The notes: generated by a model from the sequence alone, not told the origin. DNA of 15,449 bases from JBDKTK01 sp039680225 (GCA_039680225.1 JBDKTK010000126.1:1-15449); one strand, 5' to 3'. Counted from the first letter of the stretch, positions 1-7,279 are shown. Program-made: numbers and translations.

Positions 1-19
1 TGGCTAATGTCTTTTTCAT
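1..19 (-). CDS. 5' end of a leftward gene, probable exported protein (partial)
   Basis: Read on the minus strand, an ATG at position 19 follows a strong Shine-Dalgarno GGAGGA (positions 33-28) by 8 nt. It opens the codons for M-K-K-T-L-A before the window ends. A Met-Lys-Lys start followed by small and hydrophobic residues is typical of a Sec signal peptide, so an exported or membrane product is likely. Six codons cannot identify the protein. The gene is divergent from the MFS gene at 313, so the 20-312 gap should hold both promoters. Confidence 0.6.
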
Positions 20-94
20 TTTTTGTTTCCTCCAATTTTTTATTTTTATTCCGGCTGGTTTGTTTTCTCTTTTGCACTCTTAATATGAAAAGAT

Positions 95-116
95 CATGCC
101 AGAGTCGGGCATGCCC
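95..116. repeat. Inverted repeat with GGCATG half-sites in a divergent gap
   Basis: CATGCC (95-100), a 7-nt spacer and GGCATG (108-113) form a perfect 6-bp inverted repeat. The right arm is also part of a self-complementary decamer GGGCATGCCC (107-116). It lies between two divergent genes and has no T-run on either side, so an operator or small hairpin is likelier than a terminator. I recognise nothing else in 117-220. Confidence 0.4.
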
Positions 117-222
117 AACCCAAACAGGTGCAAGCTACTGAAATAAAAGGTGTTTTAAGAGGCTATCCCGGCCTGGAAATGGTTTTAAAGGCGGGAAATT
201 CCGAATTTTCATTAAAGAAACG

Positions 223-258
223 TTCAACGGGTTGAAAGTTACTTTAAAAGGCTATAGA
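223..258 (+). promoter_or_regulatory. Possible promoter with overlapping palindromic operator, upstream of the MFS gene
   Basis: TTCAAC-GG-GTTGAA (223-236) is a perfect 6-2-6 palindrome. It overlaps a -35-like TTGAAA (232-237), which is followed by TATAGA (253-258) as a possible -10. The spacing is 15 bp, shorter than the ideal 17. The arrangement suggests a repressor site over the promoter of the rightward gene group, but the promoter match is weak. Confidence 0.3.
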
Positions 259-312
259 CAGAGCGGGTTGAATGAGAAGTTTACCAGGTGTCATAAAATT
301 CAGGAGACATGT

Positions 313-894
313 ATGTCGAAAAAGAACCTTTACCTTTTGTGCATAACGGTGCTCCCCTTTATGATCTGCACGGGGATAATCTATTCCATCCTGTCCCTTT
401 ACATGGCCTCGCTCGGCCTGACAAAAAGCGAGATCGGGAGCCTTTTCACTGCCGGGGCGGTTGCCGCGGCCATAAGCTCCCCTGTCTGGGGCTCTCTTTC
501 CGACAGGTTCGGGAGAAAGAAAATCCTGATCTTCTCGATGGTCATTTTCGCCGGCGTTTTCCTCGGATACGCCTTCAGCAGGCAGTACCTCCACCTTATT
601 ATTGTCCAACTCGGAGAGGGGATTGCCTGGGCGGCCATGGGCTCGACGGCGGTCACCCTTGTCGCCGACATGGTGCCCGAAGAGGGCCGCGGAAAGGCGA
701 TGGGAATTTATAACATGACCTGGAACACGGGATGGATCGTCGGCCCGTCGCTGGGCGGCATCTTTTCCGACCATATCGGGTTCATGCCGACTTTCCTGAT
801 GTGCACGGGCCTCACCGCAGCGGGCATTCTGATGGCGGTGTTCCTGATTCCCGGCAAGCTGCCCCGCCCCGCGGCGATTGTGGAAAAAATCTGA
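313..894 (+). CDS. Half-size major facilitator superfamily (MFS) protein, six predicted TM helices
   Basis: This 193-residue inner-membrane protein matches only the N-terminal half of an MFS transporter. Six hydrophobic segments are visible (about 7-30, 42-60, 71-88, 91-117, 136-152, 158-179). The MFS motif A loop between TM2 and TM3 is intact at residues 60-70 (GSLSDRFGRKK). A motif-C-like GPSLGG lies in TM5 (144-149). The protein stops just after TM6, where a full transporter of about 400 residues would enter its central loop. The next gene begins 51 bp later, and no second half was found in any frame. The ATG at 313 was chosen because AGGAG (302-306) precedes it by 6 nt; the frame runs upstream to a TTG at 232 without a ribosome site. 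It could be a genuine half-transporter that dimerises, or a decayed gene. Substrate unknown. Confidence 0.75.
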   Translation: MSKKNLYLLCITVLPFMICTGIIYSILSLYMASLGLTKSEIGSLFTAGAVAAAISSPVWGSLSDRFGRKKILIFSMVIFAGVFLGYAFSRQYLHLIIVQLGEGIAWAAMGSTAVTLVADMVPEEGRGKAMGIYNMTWNTGWIVGPSLGGIFSDHIGFMPTFLMCTGLTAAGILMAVFLIPGKLPRPAAIVEKI

Positions 895-945
895 ATCAAA
901 AAACAAAAGATGTTATAAAACTGAAAACTTGGGAGGTGTCCCGAA

Positions 946-1530
946 TTGAAAAAAGCATTTACCGATAGAAACTGCAGGTACTTTTCCAGGACCGGTCCCC
1001 AAAATACCGAATGCCTGATGGAGGCGGTCGAGCGCCGGGCGTCCGATCTTTCCCTAACGGATATCCTGGTTGCCACCTGCTCCGGGGACACAGCTTTCAA
1101 GGCACTGGAACTGCTCGATTCCAAGCGCCGGATCATCGCAGTAACACATGTCACGGGCTTCATGGAACCGGACCACCAGGAAATGACGGAAGAGACCCGC
1201 GCCCGGCTGGAGGGCCTGGGCGTCAAAGTCCTCACCTGTCAGCACGCCTTCGGCGGCGTCGGCCGGGGCGTCCGCAACAAGCTCAAGACATACCAGGTGG
1301 ATGAGATAATGGCTTATACCCTGAGGACTTTCGGCCAGGGGACGAAGGTTGCCGTTGAACTGGCGCTCATGGCGGCGGATGCGGGGCTTGTCCGGACCGA
1401 TAAGGATGTCATTTCTATCGGCGGAACGGAAAGCGGGGCCGATACGGCCCTGGTTTTGAAACCGGCCAACAGCTCCCGGGTCTTTGACCTGAAGGTCAGG
1501 GAGATAATCTGCAAGCCGTCGAATTTCTGA
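946..1530 (+). CDS. Pyruvate kinase C-terminal-domain-like protein of unknown function
   Basis: This 194-residue soluble protein resembles the stand-alone 'pyruvate kinase alpha/beta domain' family known from archaea and anaerobic bacteria. It has no catalytic barrel, so it is not a pyruvate kinase. Conserved glycine-rich stretches typical of that family are VATCSGDTA (42-50), TFGQGTKVAVE (128-138) and IGGTESGADTALVL (158-171), consistent with a phosphate- or nucleotide-binding alpha/beta fold. Translation starts at TTG, with GGGAGGTG (931-938) 7 nt upstream. The gene ends 15 bp before the M29 peptidase and is probably cotranscribed with it. The biochemical role of the family is not known to me. 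The family call is fairly firm; the function is open. Confidence 0.75.
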   Translation: MKKAFTDRNCRYFSRTGPQNTECLMEAVERRASDLSLTDILVATCSGDTAFKALELLDSKRRIIAVTHVTGFMEPDHQEMTEETRARLEGLGVKVLTCQHAFGGVGRGVRNKLKTYQVDEIMAYTLRTFGQGTKVAVELALMAADAGLVRTDKDVISIGGTESGADTALVLKPANSSRVFDLKVREIICKPSNF

Positions 1531-1545
1531 TCAGGAGGGATTTTA

Positions 1546-2742
1546 ATGCTAAACCGCACTCAGTTGGAAAGATACGCCGATGTCCTCGTCTGGGGACTCA
1601 AGACCGCCAGGGAGGGGAAGTTCGCCAGGAACGACATTGTGCTGATCCAATACGAGCGTCCAGCAGCGGCCCTCATGGAAATCGTGTTCGGCAGGCTCCT
1701 GGACATGGGCATCAACCCCGTCCAGCGGATGGGCTTCACCTGCGAGCTGGAACATACTTTTTATAAGAAGGCAAACCCCCGACAGCTCGTTTTTATTTCT
1801 CCCGGGGACAAGGAACTCATGGAGAACCTCAACGGCCGCATATTCCTGAGGGCCCCGGAATCCCTTACCCACCTGAGCGATATCGACCCGGCGCGGATCG
1901 GAAAGCTCCTCGTCTCCCGCAAGCCGCTGCGCGAGATCATGGACCGCAGGGAGAACCAGGGCGTATATGCCTGGACACTGTGCACCATGCCGACCGAGGC
2001 GCTGGCGAAGAGCGCGGGGCTCAGTCTGAAGCAGTACGCCAGCCAGATAATCAAGGCCTGCTATCTCGACAAGAGCGATCCCGTAAAAGAATGGAACAGG
2101 ATCTATAAGGAAATGGCCGCCATCAAGAAATGGCTCAACTCTCTCAGGATCGATTACCTCCATGTGGAGTCGGACAACATCGACCTGAAGGTCACACCCG
2201 GCGAGAAGCGGACGTGGATCGGCATCTCCGGGCACAATATCCCGAGCTTCGAGATATTCACTTCTCCCGATTGGCGAGGCACGGAAGGGACCTACTATGC
2301 CGACCAGCCTTCCTTCCGCACCGGCAACTACGTGGAAGGGGTGCGACTCAATTTCAGGAAAGGCTCTGTTGTGAAGGTCGAGGCGAAAAAAGGCCACGAG
2401 TTCACGGTAAAGCAGCTCAAGATGGATTCCGGGGCCGACAAGGTCGGTGAATTTTCCCTCACCGACCGGCGCTTCTCGCGCATCGACCGGTTCATGGCGG
2501 ATACCCTGTATGACGAAAATTACGGCGGCCGTTACGGAAACTGCCATATCGCCGTGGGTTCCTCCTATGCGGAAACATATGCGGACAAGGTCGAGAAGAC
2601 AAAAGAGTTCAAGAAGGAAAAGGGCTACAACGACTCGGCCCTGCACTGGGACCTGGTGAACACGGAAAACAAGACGGTGACCGCCCATCTTGTTTCAGGA
2701 GACAATTTAATCATTTACGACAAAGGGGTTTTCAAATATTAA
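1546..2742 (+). CDS. M29-family metallo-aminopeptidase (AmpS/PepS type)
   Basis: This is a cytoplasmic dinuclear-metal aminopeptidase that removes N-terminal residues from peptides. At 398 residues it has the usual length of the M29 (thermophilic aminopeptidase) family. By the order and spacing known for M29 enzymes, the metal ligands are Glu236 (NIPSFE), Glu302 (GEF), His334, His367 and Asp369 (HWD). Tyr341 lies seven residues after His334, at the place of the catalytic tyrosine. No signal peptide is present. The start at 1546 is supported by CAGGAGGG (1532-1539) close upstream. It follows the pyruvate-kinase-like gene by 15 bp and precedes the transglutaminase gene by 75 bp. A short hairpin in that 75-bp gap is too weak to call a terminator. 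A peptide-salvage role is inferred from the family. Confidence 0.93.
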   Translation: MLNRTQLERYADVLVWGLKTAREGKFARNDIVLIQYERPAAALMEIVFGRLLDMGINPVQRMGFTCELEHTFYKKANPRQLVFISPGDKELMENLNGRIFLRAPESLTHLSDIDPARIGKLLVSRKPLREIMDRRENQGVYAWTLCTMPTEALAKSAGLSLKQYASQIIKACYLDKSDPVKEWNRIYKEMAAIKKWLNSLRIDYLHVESDNIDLKVTPGEKRTWIGISGHNIPSFEIFTSPDWRGTEGTYYADQPSFRTGNYVEGVRLNFRKGSVVKVEAKKGHEFTVKQLKMDSGADKVGEFSLTDRRFSRIDRFMADTLYDENYGGRYGNCHIAVGSSYAETYADKVEKTKEFKKEKGYNDSALHWDLVNTENKTVTAHLVSGDNLIIYDKGVFKY

Positions 2743-2817
2743 TACGGATGAATCGGCGTTGATCCCCAACCGCTGCCCCGGTTAATTTTAATTGTGACTG
2801 CTGGACAGGAGCTGAAA

Positions 2818-4560
2818 ATGAAACGAATATTGTATCTCATATCTCTTTTGATGATTGTATCGGCTTCTCCCGGACTCGCTGAAAACCTGACCGTCAACGG
2901 CGAGATGGGCTCGGACATCAAGTTTGAGATCAGAAAGACCGTCGAAACGAGTGCGGGCATTCAGAGGCTTCTTCTGAGTTTTGTCGTGCCGCCGTCATTC
3001 CAGTCGCCCACGAGCAACCAGGTCGTCCGGGACTTCGAGCTGAAATTCAACCCCGCGCCGCAGGAGAGAAAGACCGAGCAGGACGGGCGCGGCAATTCCA
3101 TCGTGACCGCCGTCTGGACAGTAATCCCGAAAAATGTCGAAGCCGTGCTTTCGTTCAACGCGGGCAATACCACCTCTCTCAAGCTCATCGATACCGGCGT
3201 CCCCTTCCCCATTCCCAACATCCCGGAAGACGTGCGCTATTACCTGAAGGCGACGGAGCAGGTCCCCTCCGACGACCCCCGGATCCGCAGGCTTGCCGCG
3301 GGACTCTCCAATGGAGTGAAGACCGAGTTCGACGCCGTGCAGCGCGTCATCACCTATGTCGTCGACCACATTAAATACGTCAACCCCCCCGCCCGCTATG
3401 ATGCCATGTATTCGCTGGATTCGGGCAAGGGCAACTGCCAGAACTTCTCGCACCTGAGCGCCGCGCTGATGCGCTCCATGAACATCCCCGTGCGGATCGT
3501 CAACGGGATCACGCTCAACAGGCCCTTCAGCATCAACCGCAGGGGCAGCGTCTACACGTTCAAGATGGGACAGGGCCGCCATTCCTGGATCGAGGTCTGG
3601 TTCCCCGATCTGGGCTGGGTGCCCGTCGACCCGCAGCAGACGGCCATGTTCGTCCCGAACCGTTTCATCCGCATCGAGGTCGGCGCGGACAACAATGAGA
3701 CCAAGAATGACGGCATGATGCGCTGGTCCTATGTGCAGGGCTCCGACGCCGAACCGCGGGATGTGGAACTGATCAGCTCCGACTTCGTGACTGATAAAGT
3801 GAAGATAGCCGGTAAAAGCGAGAAATTCGGGCCGAAGAGCATCCTGCTCATCCCCGATGTCAAGGCCGATTTCAAGCGTCAGGAAATCGAGCCGCCCAAG
3901 CCGCCGGTGGTCATATCGGAAGAGGACAGATCAAAGCTCGTTTATGACTCGCCTTTCCTGTTCGGCAATCTGGAGTTCCCGGAGAACATAGATTTTGCGT
4001 TCCCGCCGTCTCCCAAGGGGACCAAAAAAGGCGAGAAGAGAAAAAGCTTTCTGGTGGAAACAGCCGAATATGTTACAACAAATATAACCCAGTACGCCCA
4101 GATATTTGTGATCAGCAAACCTGTTAAACTGAAAAAGATCGGCCTTGCCCTGCACAAGTTCGGCGGCGAAGGGCAGGTCTGGATCGACCTGTACGGCGAT
4201 AAAAACGGCAAGCCGGGAGAGCCGATCTCGACAAGCTCCATGCTGGACCTGGAAAGCCTCTCGGGCAGGCCCGGCTACCGGTGGACCGATTTCCAATTCA
4301 AAGATGACGTCACCCTGATGCCCGGCGCTTACTGGATCGGCCTGGGGTTCACCGGCAACCCCATCGTGAACTGGTTCTACACATACGGCAAGCCGGTGGG
4401 CCCGAGCGAGGGCACCCGGTACAAGAGCGTTTACGAGCAGGACTGGAGCGGCGCCCTGAGCTATGAGTTCAATTACCGCGTGATCGGTTTGACCACCAAG
4501 GATATCGCGCAGAAAAAGCCGGCCCCGCAGAAGAAGGTCGGGAAAAAGAAAAAAGGGTGA
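2818..4560 (+). CDS. Secreted transglutaminase-like (papain-fold) protein with C-terminal beta-rich domain
   Basis: This 580-residue exported protein begins with a signal peptide (Lys-Arg, then a hydrophobic core, likely cleaved after GLA near residue 21). Residues about 25-140 are beta-rich. The transglutaminase core at about 150-285 carries a complete triad: Cys207 (KGNCQNFS), His255 (RHSWIEVW) and Asp271 (VPVDP), the pattern of bacterial transglutaminase-like proteases and amidases. A linker rich in Pro and Lys leads to a C-terminal domain (about 400-560) resembling jelly-roll 'anchor' or carbohydrate-binding-type modules, then a tail of Lys, Pro and Gln. The ATG at 2818 was chosen because AGGAG (2807-2811) lies 6 nt upstream and it places the signal peptide first; a GTG at 2794 is in frame. 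The substrate is unknown; peptide or cell-wall processing is plausible. No membrane anchor is visible. Confidence 0.85.
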   Translation: MKRILYLISLLMIVSASPGLAENLTVNGEMGSDIKFEIRKTVETSAGIQRLLLSFVVPPSFQSPTSNQVVRDFELKFNPAPQERKTEQDGRGNSIVTAVWTVIPKNVEAVLSFNAGNTTSLKLIDTGVPFPIPNIPEDVRYYLKATEQVPSDDPRIRRLAAGLSNGVKTEFDAVQRVITYVVDHIKYVNPPARYDAMYSLDSGKGNCQNFSHLSAALMRSMNIPVRIVNGITLNRPFSINRRGSVYTFKMGQGRHSWIEVWFPDLGWVPVDPQQTAMFVPNRFIRIEVGADNNETKNDGMMRWSYVQGSDAEPRDVELISSDFVTDKVKIAGKSEKFGPKSILLIPDVKADFKRQEIEPPKPPVVISEEDRSKLVYDSPFLFGNLEFPENIDFAFPPSPKGTKKGEKRKSFLVETAEYVTTNITQYAQIFVISKPVKLKKIGLALHKFGGEGQVWIDLYGDKNGKPGEPISTSSMLDLESLSGRPGYRWTDFQFKDDVTLMPGAYWIGLGFTGNPIVNWFYTYGKPVGPSEGTRYKSVYEQDWSGALSYEFNYRVIGLTTKDIAQKKPAPQKKVGKKKKG

Positions 4561-4598
4561 TGAGGAGGCCGGGCATTTAAAAAAATTGTCCTTCCTGC

Positions 4599-4626
4599 CC
4601 AACATGGGATGCTGGTGGTATTTTTT
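4599..4626 (+). terminator. Weak candidate intrinsic terminator after the transglutaminase gene
   Basis: CCAACAT-GGG-ATGCTGG (4599-4615) folds into a 7-bp stem with one A-C mismatch. Six T residues follow at 4621-4626. It sits 38 bp after the stop codon. The stem is poor in GC and imperfect, so termination may be partial. Confidence 0.35.
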
Positions 4627-4640
4627 CGATCATTCTAAAA

Positions 4641-4659
4641 GGGCGAACGCCGTTCGCCC
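4641..4659. repeat. 19-bp near-perfect palindrome (GGGCGAACG-C-CGTTCGCCC)
   Basis: Two 9-bp arms pair perfectly around a single C. There is no T-run after it, and it lies only 26 bp before the yjbQ start. It resembles the dispersed GC-rich palindromes centred on GGCGAACG/CGTTCGCC seen between genes in many GC-rich bacterial genomes. Only one copy is visible here, so the repeat status is inferred. Confidence 0.5.
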
Positions 4660-4685
4660 CTCCAGGAGATATAAGAGGCCCCCGC

Positions 4686-5084
4686 ATGAAACAGTTTACA
4701 ATTAAGACAAATTCCCGGTTCCAGACAATCGACATCACCGGGCAGGTCAGGGCGGCCCTGCGGGAAAGCGGGGTCCAGAGCGGGATCTGCTGCGTTTTTG
4801 TGCCGCACACGACCGCTGCCGTCACGATAAACGAGAACGCCGACCCGGACGTCCAGCGCGACCTTATCGCGGAACTCGACAAGGTCATTCCGCTCAACGA
4901 TAACTACAGGCACACCGAGGGCAATTCCGCCGCCCACGTGAAGAGTTCGCTGGTAGGCGCGTCCGAAATGGTCCTCGTTGAAAGGGGCGATCTCGTCCTG
5001 GGCACGTGGCAGTCCCTGTTCTTCTGCGAGTTTGACGGCCCCCGGACGCGGCAGTTCCTGGTGAAGATCATCCCCGGTAAATGA
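4686..5084 (+). CDS. yjbQ: YjbQ family protein (UPF0047; secondary thiamine-phosphate synthase enzyme)
   Basis: This 132-residue protein has the standard length and all hallmark motifs of the YjbQ/UPF0047 family: HTTA (41-44), ENAD (50-53), His76, GNSAAH (79-84), GTWQ (106-109) and FCEFDGPR (113-120). Family members can replace thiamine-phosphate synthase when overexpressed, but the physiological reaction is unsettled. It is soluble, with no signal peptide. An AAGAGG (4673-4678) is spaced 7 nt before the ATG; the stronger CAGGAGA at 4663-4669 is rather far. Its stop is separated from the next start by one base, implying translational coupling with the MBL-fold hydrolase. Confidence 0.93.
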   Translation: MKQFTIKTNSRFQTIDITGQVRAALRESGVQSGICCVFVPHTTAAVTINENADPDVQRDLIAELDKVIPLNDNYRHTEGNSAAHVKSSLVGASEMVLVERGDLVLGTWQSLFFCEFDGPRTRQFLVKIIPGK

Positions 5085-5085
5085 A

Positions 5086-5862
5086 ATGCCCGTCAAGGTG
5101 ACTATCCTGGGTTCCGGTACCGCCGTACCGTCCCTCGAACGGAGCTCGTGCTCGGTCCTCATGGAAACGGGGAGCGCCTGCATCCTTTTCGATATCGGTG
5201 CCGGTACAATGCGCCGCCTGCTCGAAGCGGGCAGGACGATTTCCGACGTCACTCACATATTCATCAGCCATTTCCATACCGACCACACGGGCGAGCTCGC
5301 CTCATTCATATTTTCCACGAAGTACCCGGAGAACCTCCGCCGCAGGACCCCTTTCATCCTAGGCGGCGCACGGGGGCTGCGCTCGTTTTACGAGGCGTTG
5401 ACGGGCGCGTACGGGCACTGGACCGAGCTGCCGCCCGAACTCATGTCCCTAATGGAACTGAGCAATGCTGAAAAGGATTTTGCGGACCTCGGGCAATTCA
5501 ATATCGAGAGCCTCCCGATGCGGCACATCGAAAGCAGTATCGGGTACCGGCTTACCACATCAGATGGCTGCTGCGCCGTTTATACGGGTGACACTGATAT
5601 CACGGAGAATGTGATCGAACTCGCGCGGGATGCGGACCTGATGATCTGCGAATCGGCAATGCCGGACGCGCAAAAAATTGAAAGGCACCTTACACCCTCT
5701 CTCGCCGGGGAGCTCGCGGCGAGGGCCGGCGTGAAGAAGCTCGTCCTGACGCATTTCTACCCGGAAACGGAAGGCGCCGATATCGAAGCCGAGTGCCGCA
5801 GGACATACTCCGGCCCCCTCGCGCTCGCCCGCGACCTGATGACATTTCATCTCGGGAAATGA
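5086..5862 (+). CDS. RNase Z-like metallo-beta-lactamase-fold hydrolase
   Basis: This 258-residue soluble hydrolase has the HxHxDH metal motif at residues 62-67 (HFHTDH). Further ligands fit the RNase Z/ElaC arrangement: His147, Asp169 (YTGDTD) and His223 (LTHFYP), with His201 nearby. The N-terminal GSGTAVPS strand-loop is also RNase Z-like. It is about 50 residues shorter than typical bacterial RNase Z (about 305), and I see no long Gly/Pro-rich flexible arm for tRNA binding. A general phosphodiesterase or arylsulfatase-like MBL hydrolase is therefore likelier than the tRNA 3'-processing enzyme. There is no clear Shine-Dalgarno; the ATG starts one base after the yjbQ stop, so it probably depends on coupled translation. 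It converges with the hydrolase gene at 5875, 12 bp away. Confidence 0.88.
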   Translation: MPVKVTILGSGTAVPSLERSSCSVLMETGSACILFDIGAGTMRRLLEAGRTISDVTHIFISHFHTDHTGELASFIFSTKYPENLRRRTPFILGGARGLRSFYEALTGAYGHWTELPPELMSLMELSNAEKDFADLGQFNIESLPMRHIESSIGYRLTTSDGCCAVYTGDTDITENVIELARDADLMICESAMPDAQKIERHLTPSLAGELAARAGVKKLVLTHFYPETEGADIEAECRRTYSGPLALARDLMTFHLGK

Positions 5863-5874
5863 CGCGCGTTCCTG

Positions 5875-6528
5875 CTAAATATTAAAATTCTCCAGGAACC
5901 AGTCCCTTGCCAGTCCCCCTACCTTTTCGAGCGCCCCCGGCTCCTCGAATAAATGGCTGGCGCCCGGTATTATCACCAGCTGCTTCCTGCCCGGCAGCCT
6001 TTCGTAAGCCTCTCTGTTCATGTAAATGACCGGTTCGTCGTCCCCGCCCACGATGAGGAGGGTAGGAGCCGCAATCAGGCCGAGGTACTGCAGCGCCAGG
6101 TCCGGCCTCCCCCCGCGGGACACTATGGCCGCAACATTCGCCGGCTCGCGGGCCGCGGCCTGCAGGGCGGCGGCGGCGCCGGTGCTCGCCCCGAAATATC
6201 CCAATTTCAGGCCCCCTGTTTCCTCCCCTTGCACGAGCCATTGGGAAATTATCAACAGTCGGTCGGCAAGCAGATCGATATCAAAGATTTTCGTCCGGTC
6301 GGATTCCTCCTGTTCCTGCAGGAGATCGGACAGGAGAGTCGCCATCCCGGCATCCTGGAGGACTCGGGCGACAAAATTATTCCGGGGGCTCAACCGGCCG
6401 GAGCCGCTGCCGTGCGCAAAAACGACTATCCCCGCCGGGCTTGCAGGGATCCCGAGTATGCCCCGCAACTCCAGTCCCTTTGATCTGATAACCAGCTCCC
6501 GCTCATTCCCTCTCATGACTTTGAGCAT
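5875..6528 (-). CDS. Alpha/beta-hydrolase (dienelactone-hydrolase-like)
   Basis: This 217-residue alpha/beta-hydrolase has an oxyanion-loop motif HGSGSG (39-44), a nucleophile elbow GASTG with Ser115, an acid at Asp164 (GGDDEP) and His192 (GASHLF), so the triad is complete. The nucleophile is Ser, not the Cys of true dienelactone hydrolase. There is no signal peptide, so it is probably cytoplasmic. Its start overlaps the end of the upstream phosphoribosyltransferase gene by 26 bp (14 bp if Met5 at 6516 is used), indicating tight translational coupling. The same two domains occur as a single fused protein in some actinobacteria, supporting a functional link. Substrate unknown. Confidence 0.85.
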   Translation of the reverse strand: MLKVMRGNERELVIRSKGLELRGILGIPASPAGIVVFAHGSGSGRLSPRNNFVARVLQDAGMATLLSDLLQEQEESDRTKIFDIDLLADRLLIISQWLVQGEETGGLKLGYFGASTGAAAALQAAAREPANVAAIVSRGGRPDLALQYLGLIAAPTLLIVGGDDEPVIYMNREAYERLPGRKQLVIIPGASHLFEEPGALEKVGGLARDWFLENFNI

Positions 6529-7237
6529 GTGCTGATTCCCTTTGTTTCGGGCCCTGTCTGATTATTTTCCTGCGCCTCTCCTCCTCAAGGATTTGTATCA
6601 CCTCGTCATCGGAGGTCTGGGTGAAATTAAGGTAGAACTGGCCGACTGAGGAAAAAATGTTCGGGCACCTCAGGCAGATTATCTCGTCGGCATCCGCGGC
6701 CAGGTTGAGAATGGCCTCTTCGGGCGCCACGGGCAGGGCGGCCGCCAGCCTTCCCGGGTTCCCATGCCGCACCGTCCACAGCGCTGCCTGGAAAGTAGCC
6801 CCCGTTGCCACTCCGTCATCAGTGATGATGATGTCCCTCCCCTCGATATCGGCCCTGGAGAGTATTTCCCTGTAGCGGGCCTTTCTCCGGGATATTTCCA
6901 GGAGCTGACGGTCCCGCTCGTTTTCGATATACGCCTGGTTGATCCTCAATTCTGAAATGAGCCAGTCATGCAGGAAGACCTCCCCTTCCTCCCCGACGGC
7001 GCCGATGGCCAGTTCGGGGTTGTGGGGAGCGCCGAGTTTCCTGGAGATTACAAGGTCGAGGTCCGCGTTGAGTTCATGCGCGATTTCCCGGGCTATTACA
7101 AGTCCTCCCCGGGGGATGCCCAGGACCAGGGGATTGTGCAGGCCAAGCTGTTTCAGCTCCCGCCCGATGAGCCGGCCGGCCTCGGTCCGGTCCCGGAAAG
7201 GCTGATCGCTGCGGGAGATAATATTTATTTTTCCCAT
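6503..7237 (-). CDS. Type I phosphoribosyltransferase (COG1926-like)
   Basis: This 244-residue protein carries the PRPP-binding signature DIIITDDGVATGAT at 135-148, the PRGG loop at 42-45 and the motif RKLGAPHNPELAIGAV (66-81). Those motifs typify the predicted phosphoribosyltransferase family often paired with a dienelactone-hydrolase-like domain. The substrate base is unknown. The ATG at 7237 was preferred because GAGGGGAG (7250-7243) lies just upstream on the minus strand; the in-frame ATG at 7252 has no ribosome site. The C-terminal tail (about 220-244) is highly charged and probably disordered. It is the first gene of a two-gene leftward unit with the alpha/beta-hydrolase. No good promoter was recognised immediately upstream. 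Confidence 0.88.
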   Translation of the reverse strand: MGKINIISRSDQPFRDRTEAGRLIGRELKQLGLHNPLVLGIPRGGLVIAREIAHELNADLDLVISRKLGAPHNPELAIGAVGEEGEVFLHDWLISELRINQAYIENERDRQLLEISRRKARYREILSRADIEGRDIIITDDGVATGATFQAALWTVRHGNPGRLAAALPVAPEEAILNLAADADEIICLRCPNIFSSVGQFYLNFTQTSDDEVIQILEEERRRKIIRQGPKQRESAHAQSHERE

Positions 7238-7279
7238 ATTCTCTCCCCTCATTGTTTATTTTTTGATCCGAAGCCGTCA

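Noticed and set aside
95..113. Possible sigma-54 promoter (TGGCATGA on the minus strand upstream of the gene at 1-19)
   Set aside because: The GG element is present, but the GC of the -12 TTGC element is not found at the required spacing.
117..230. Possible riboswitch or structured leader upstream of the MFS gene
   Set aside because: I could not match the sequence to any riboswitch consensus, and only very short stems form.
1549..2688. Long leftward open frame (379 codons) antisense to the M29 peptidase gene
   Set aside because: It lies codon-for-codon opposite a clear M29 gene, is rich in His, Val, Arg and Gly as expected for the antisense of GC-biased codons, and shows no domain or ribosome site.
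2768..2783. Hairpin AACCG-CTGCCC-CGGTT between the M29 and transglutaminase genes as a terminator
   Set aside because: The stem is only 5 bp and is followed by mixed A/T rather than a T-run, so it is too weak to call.
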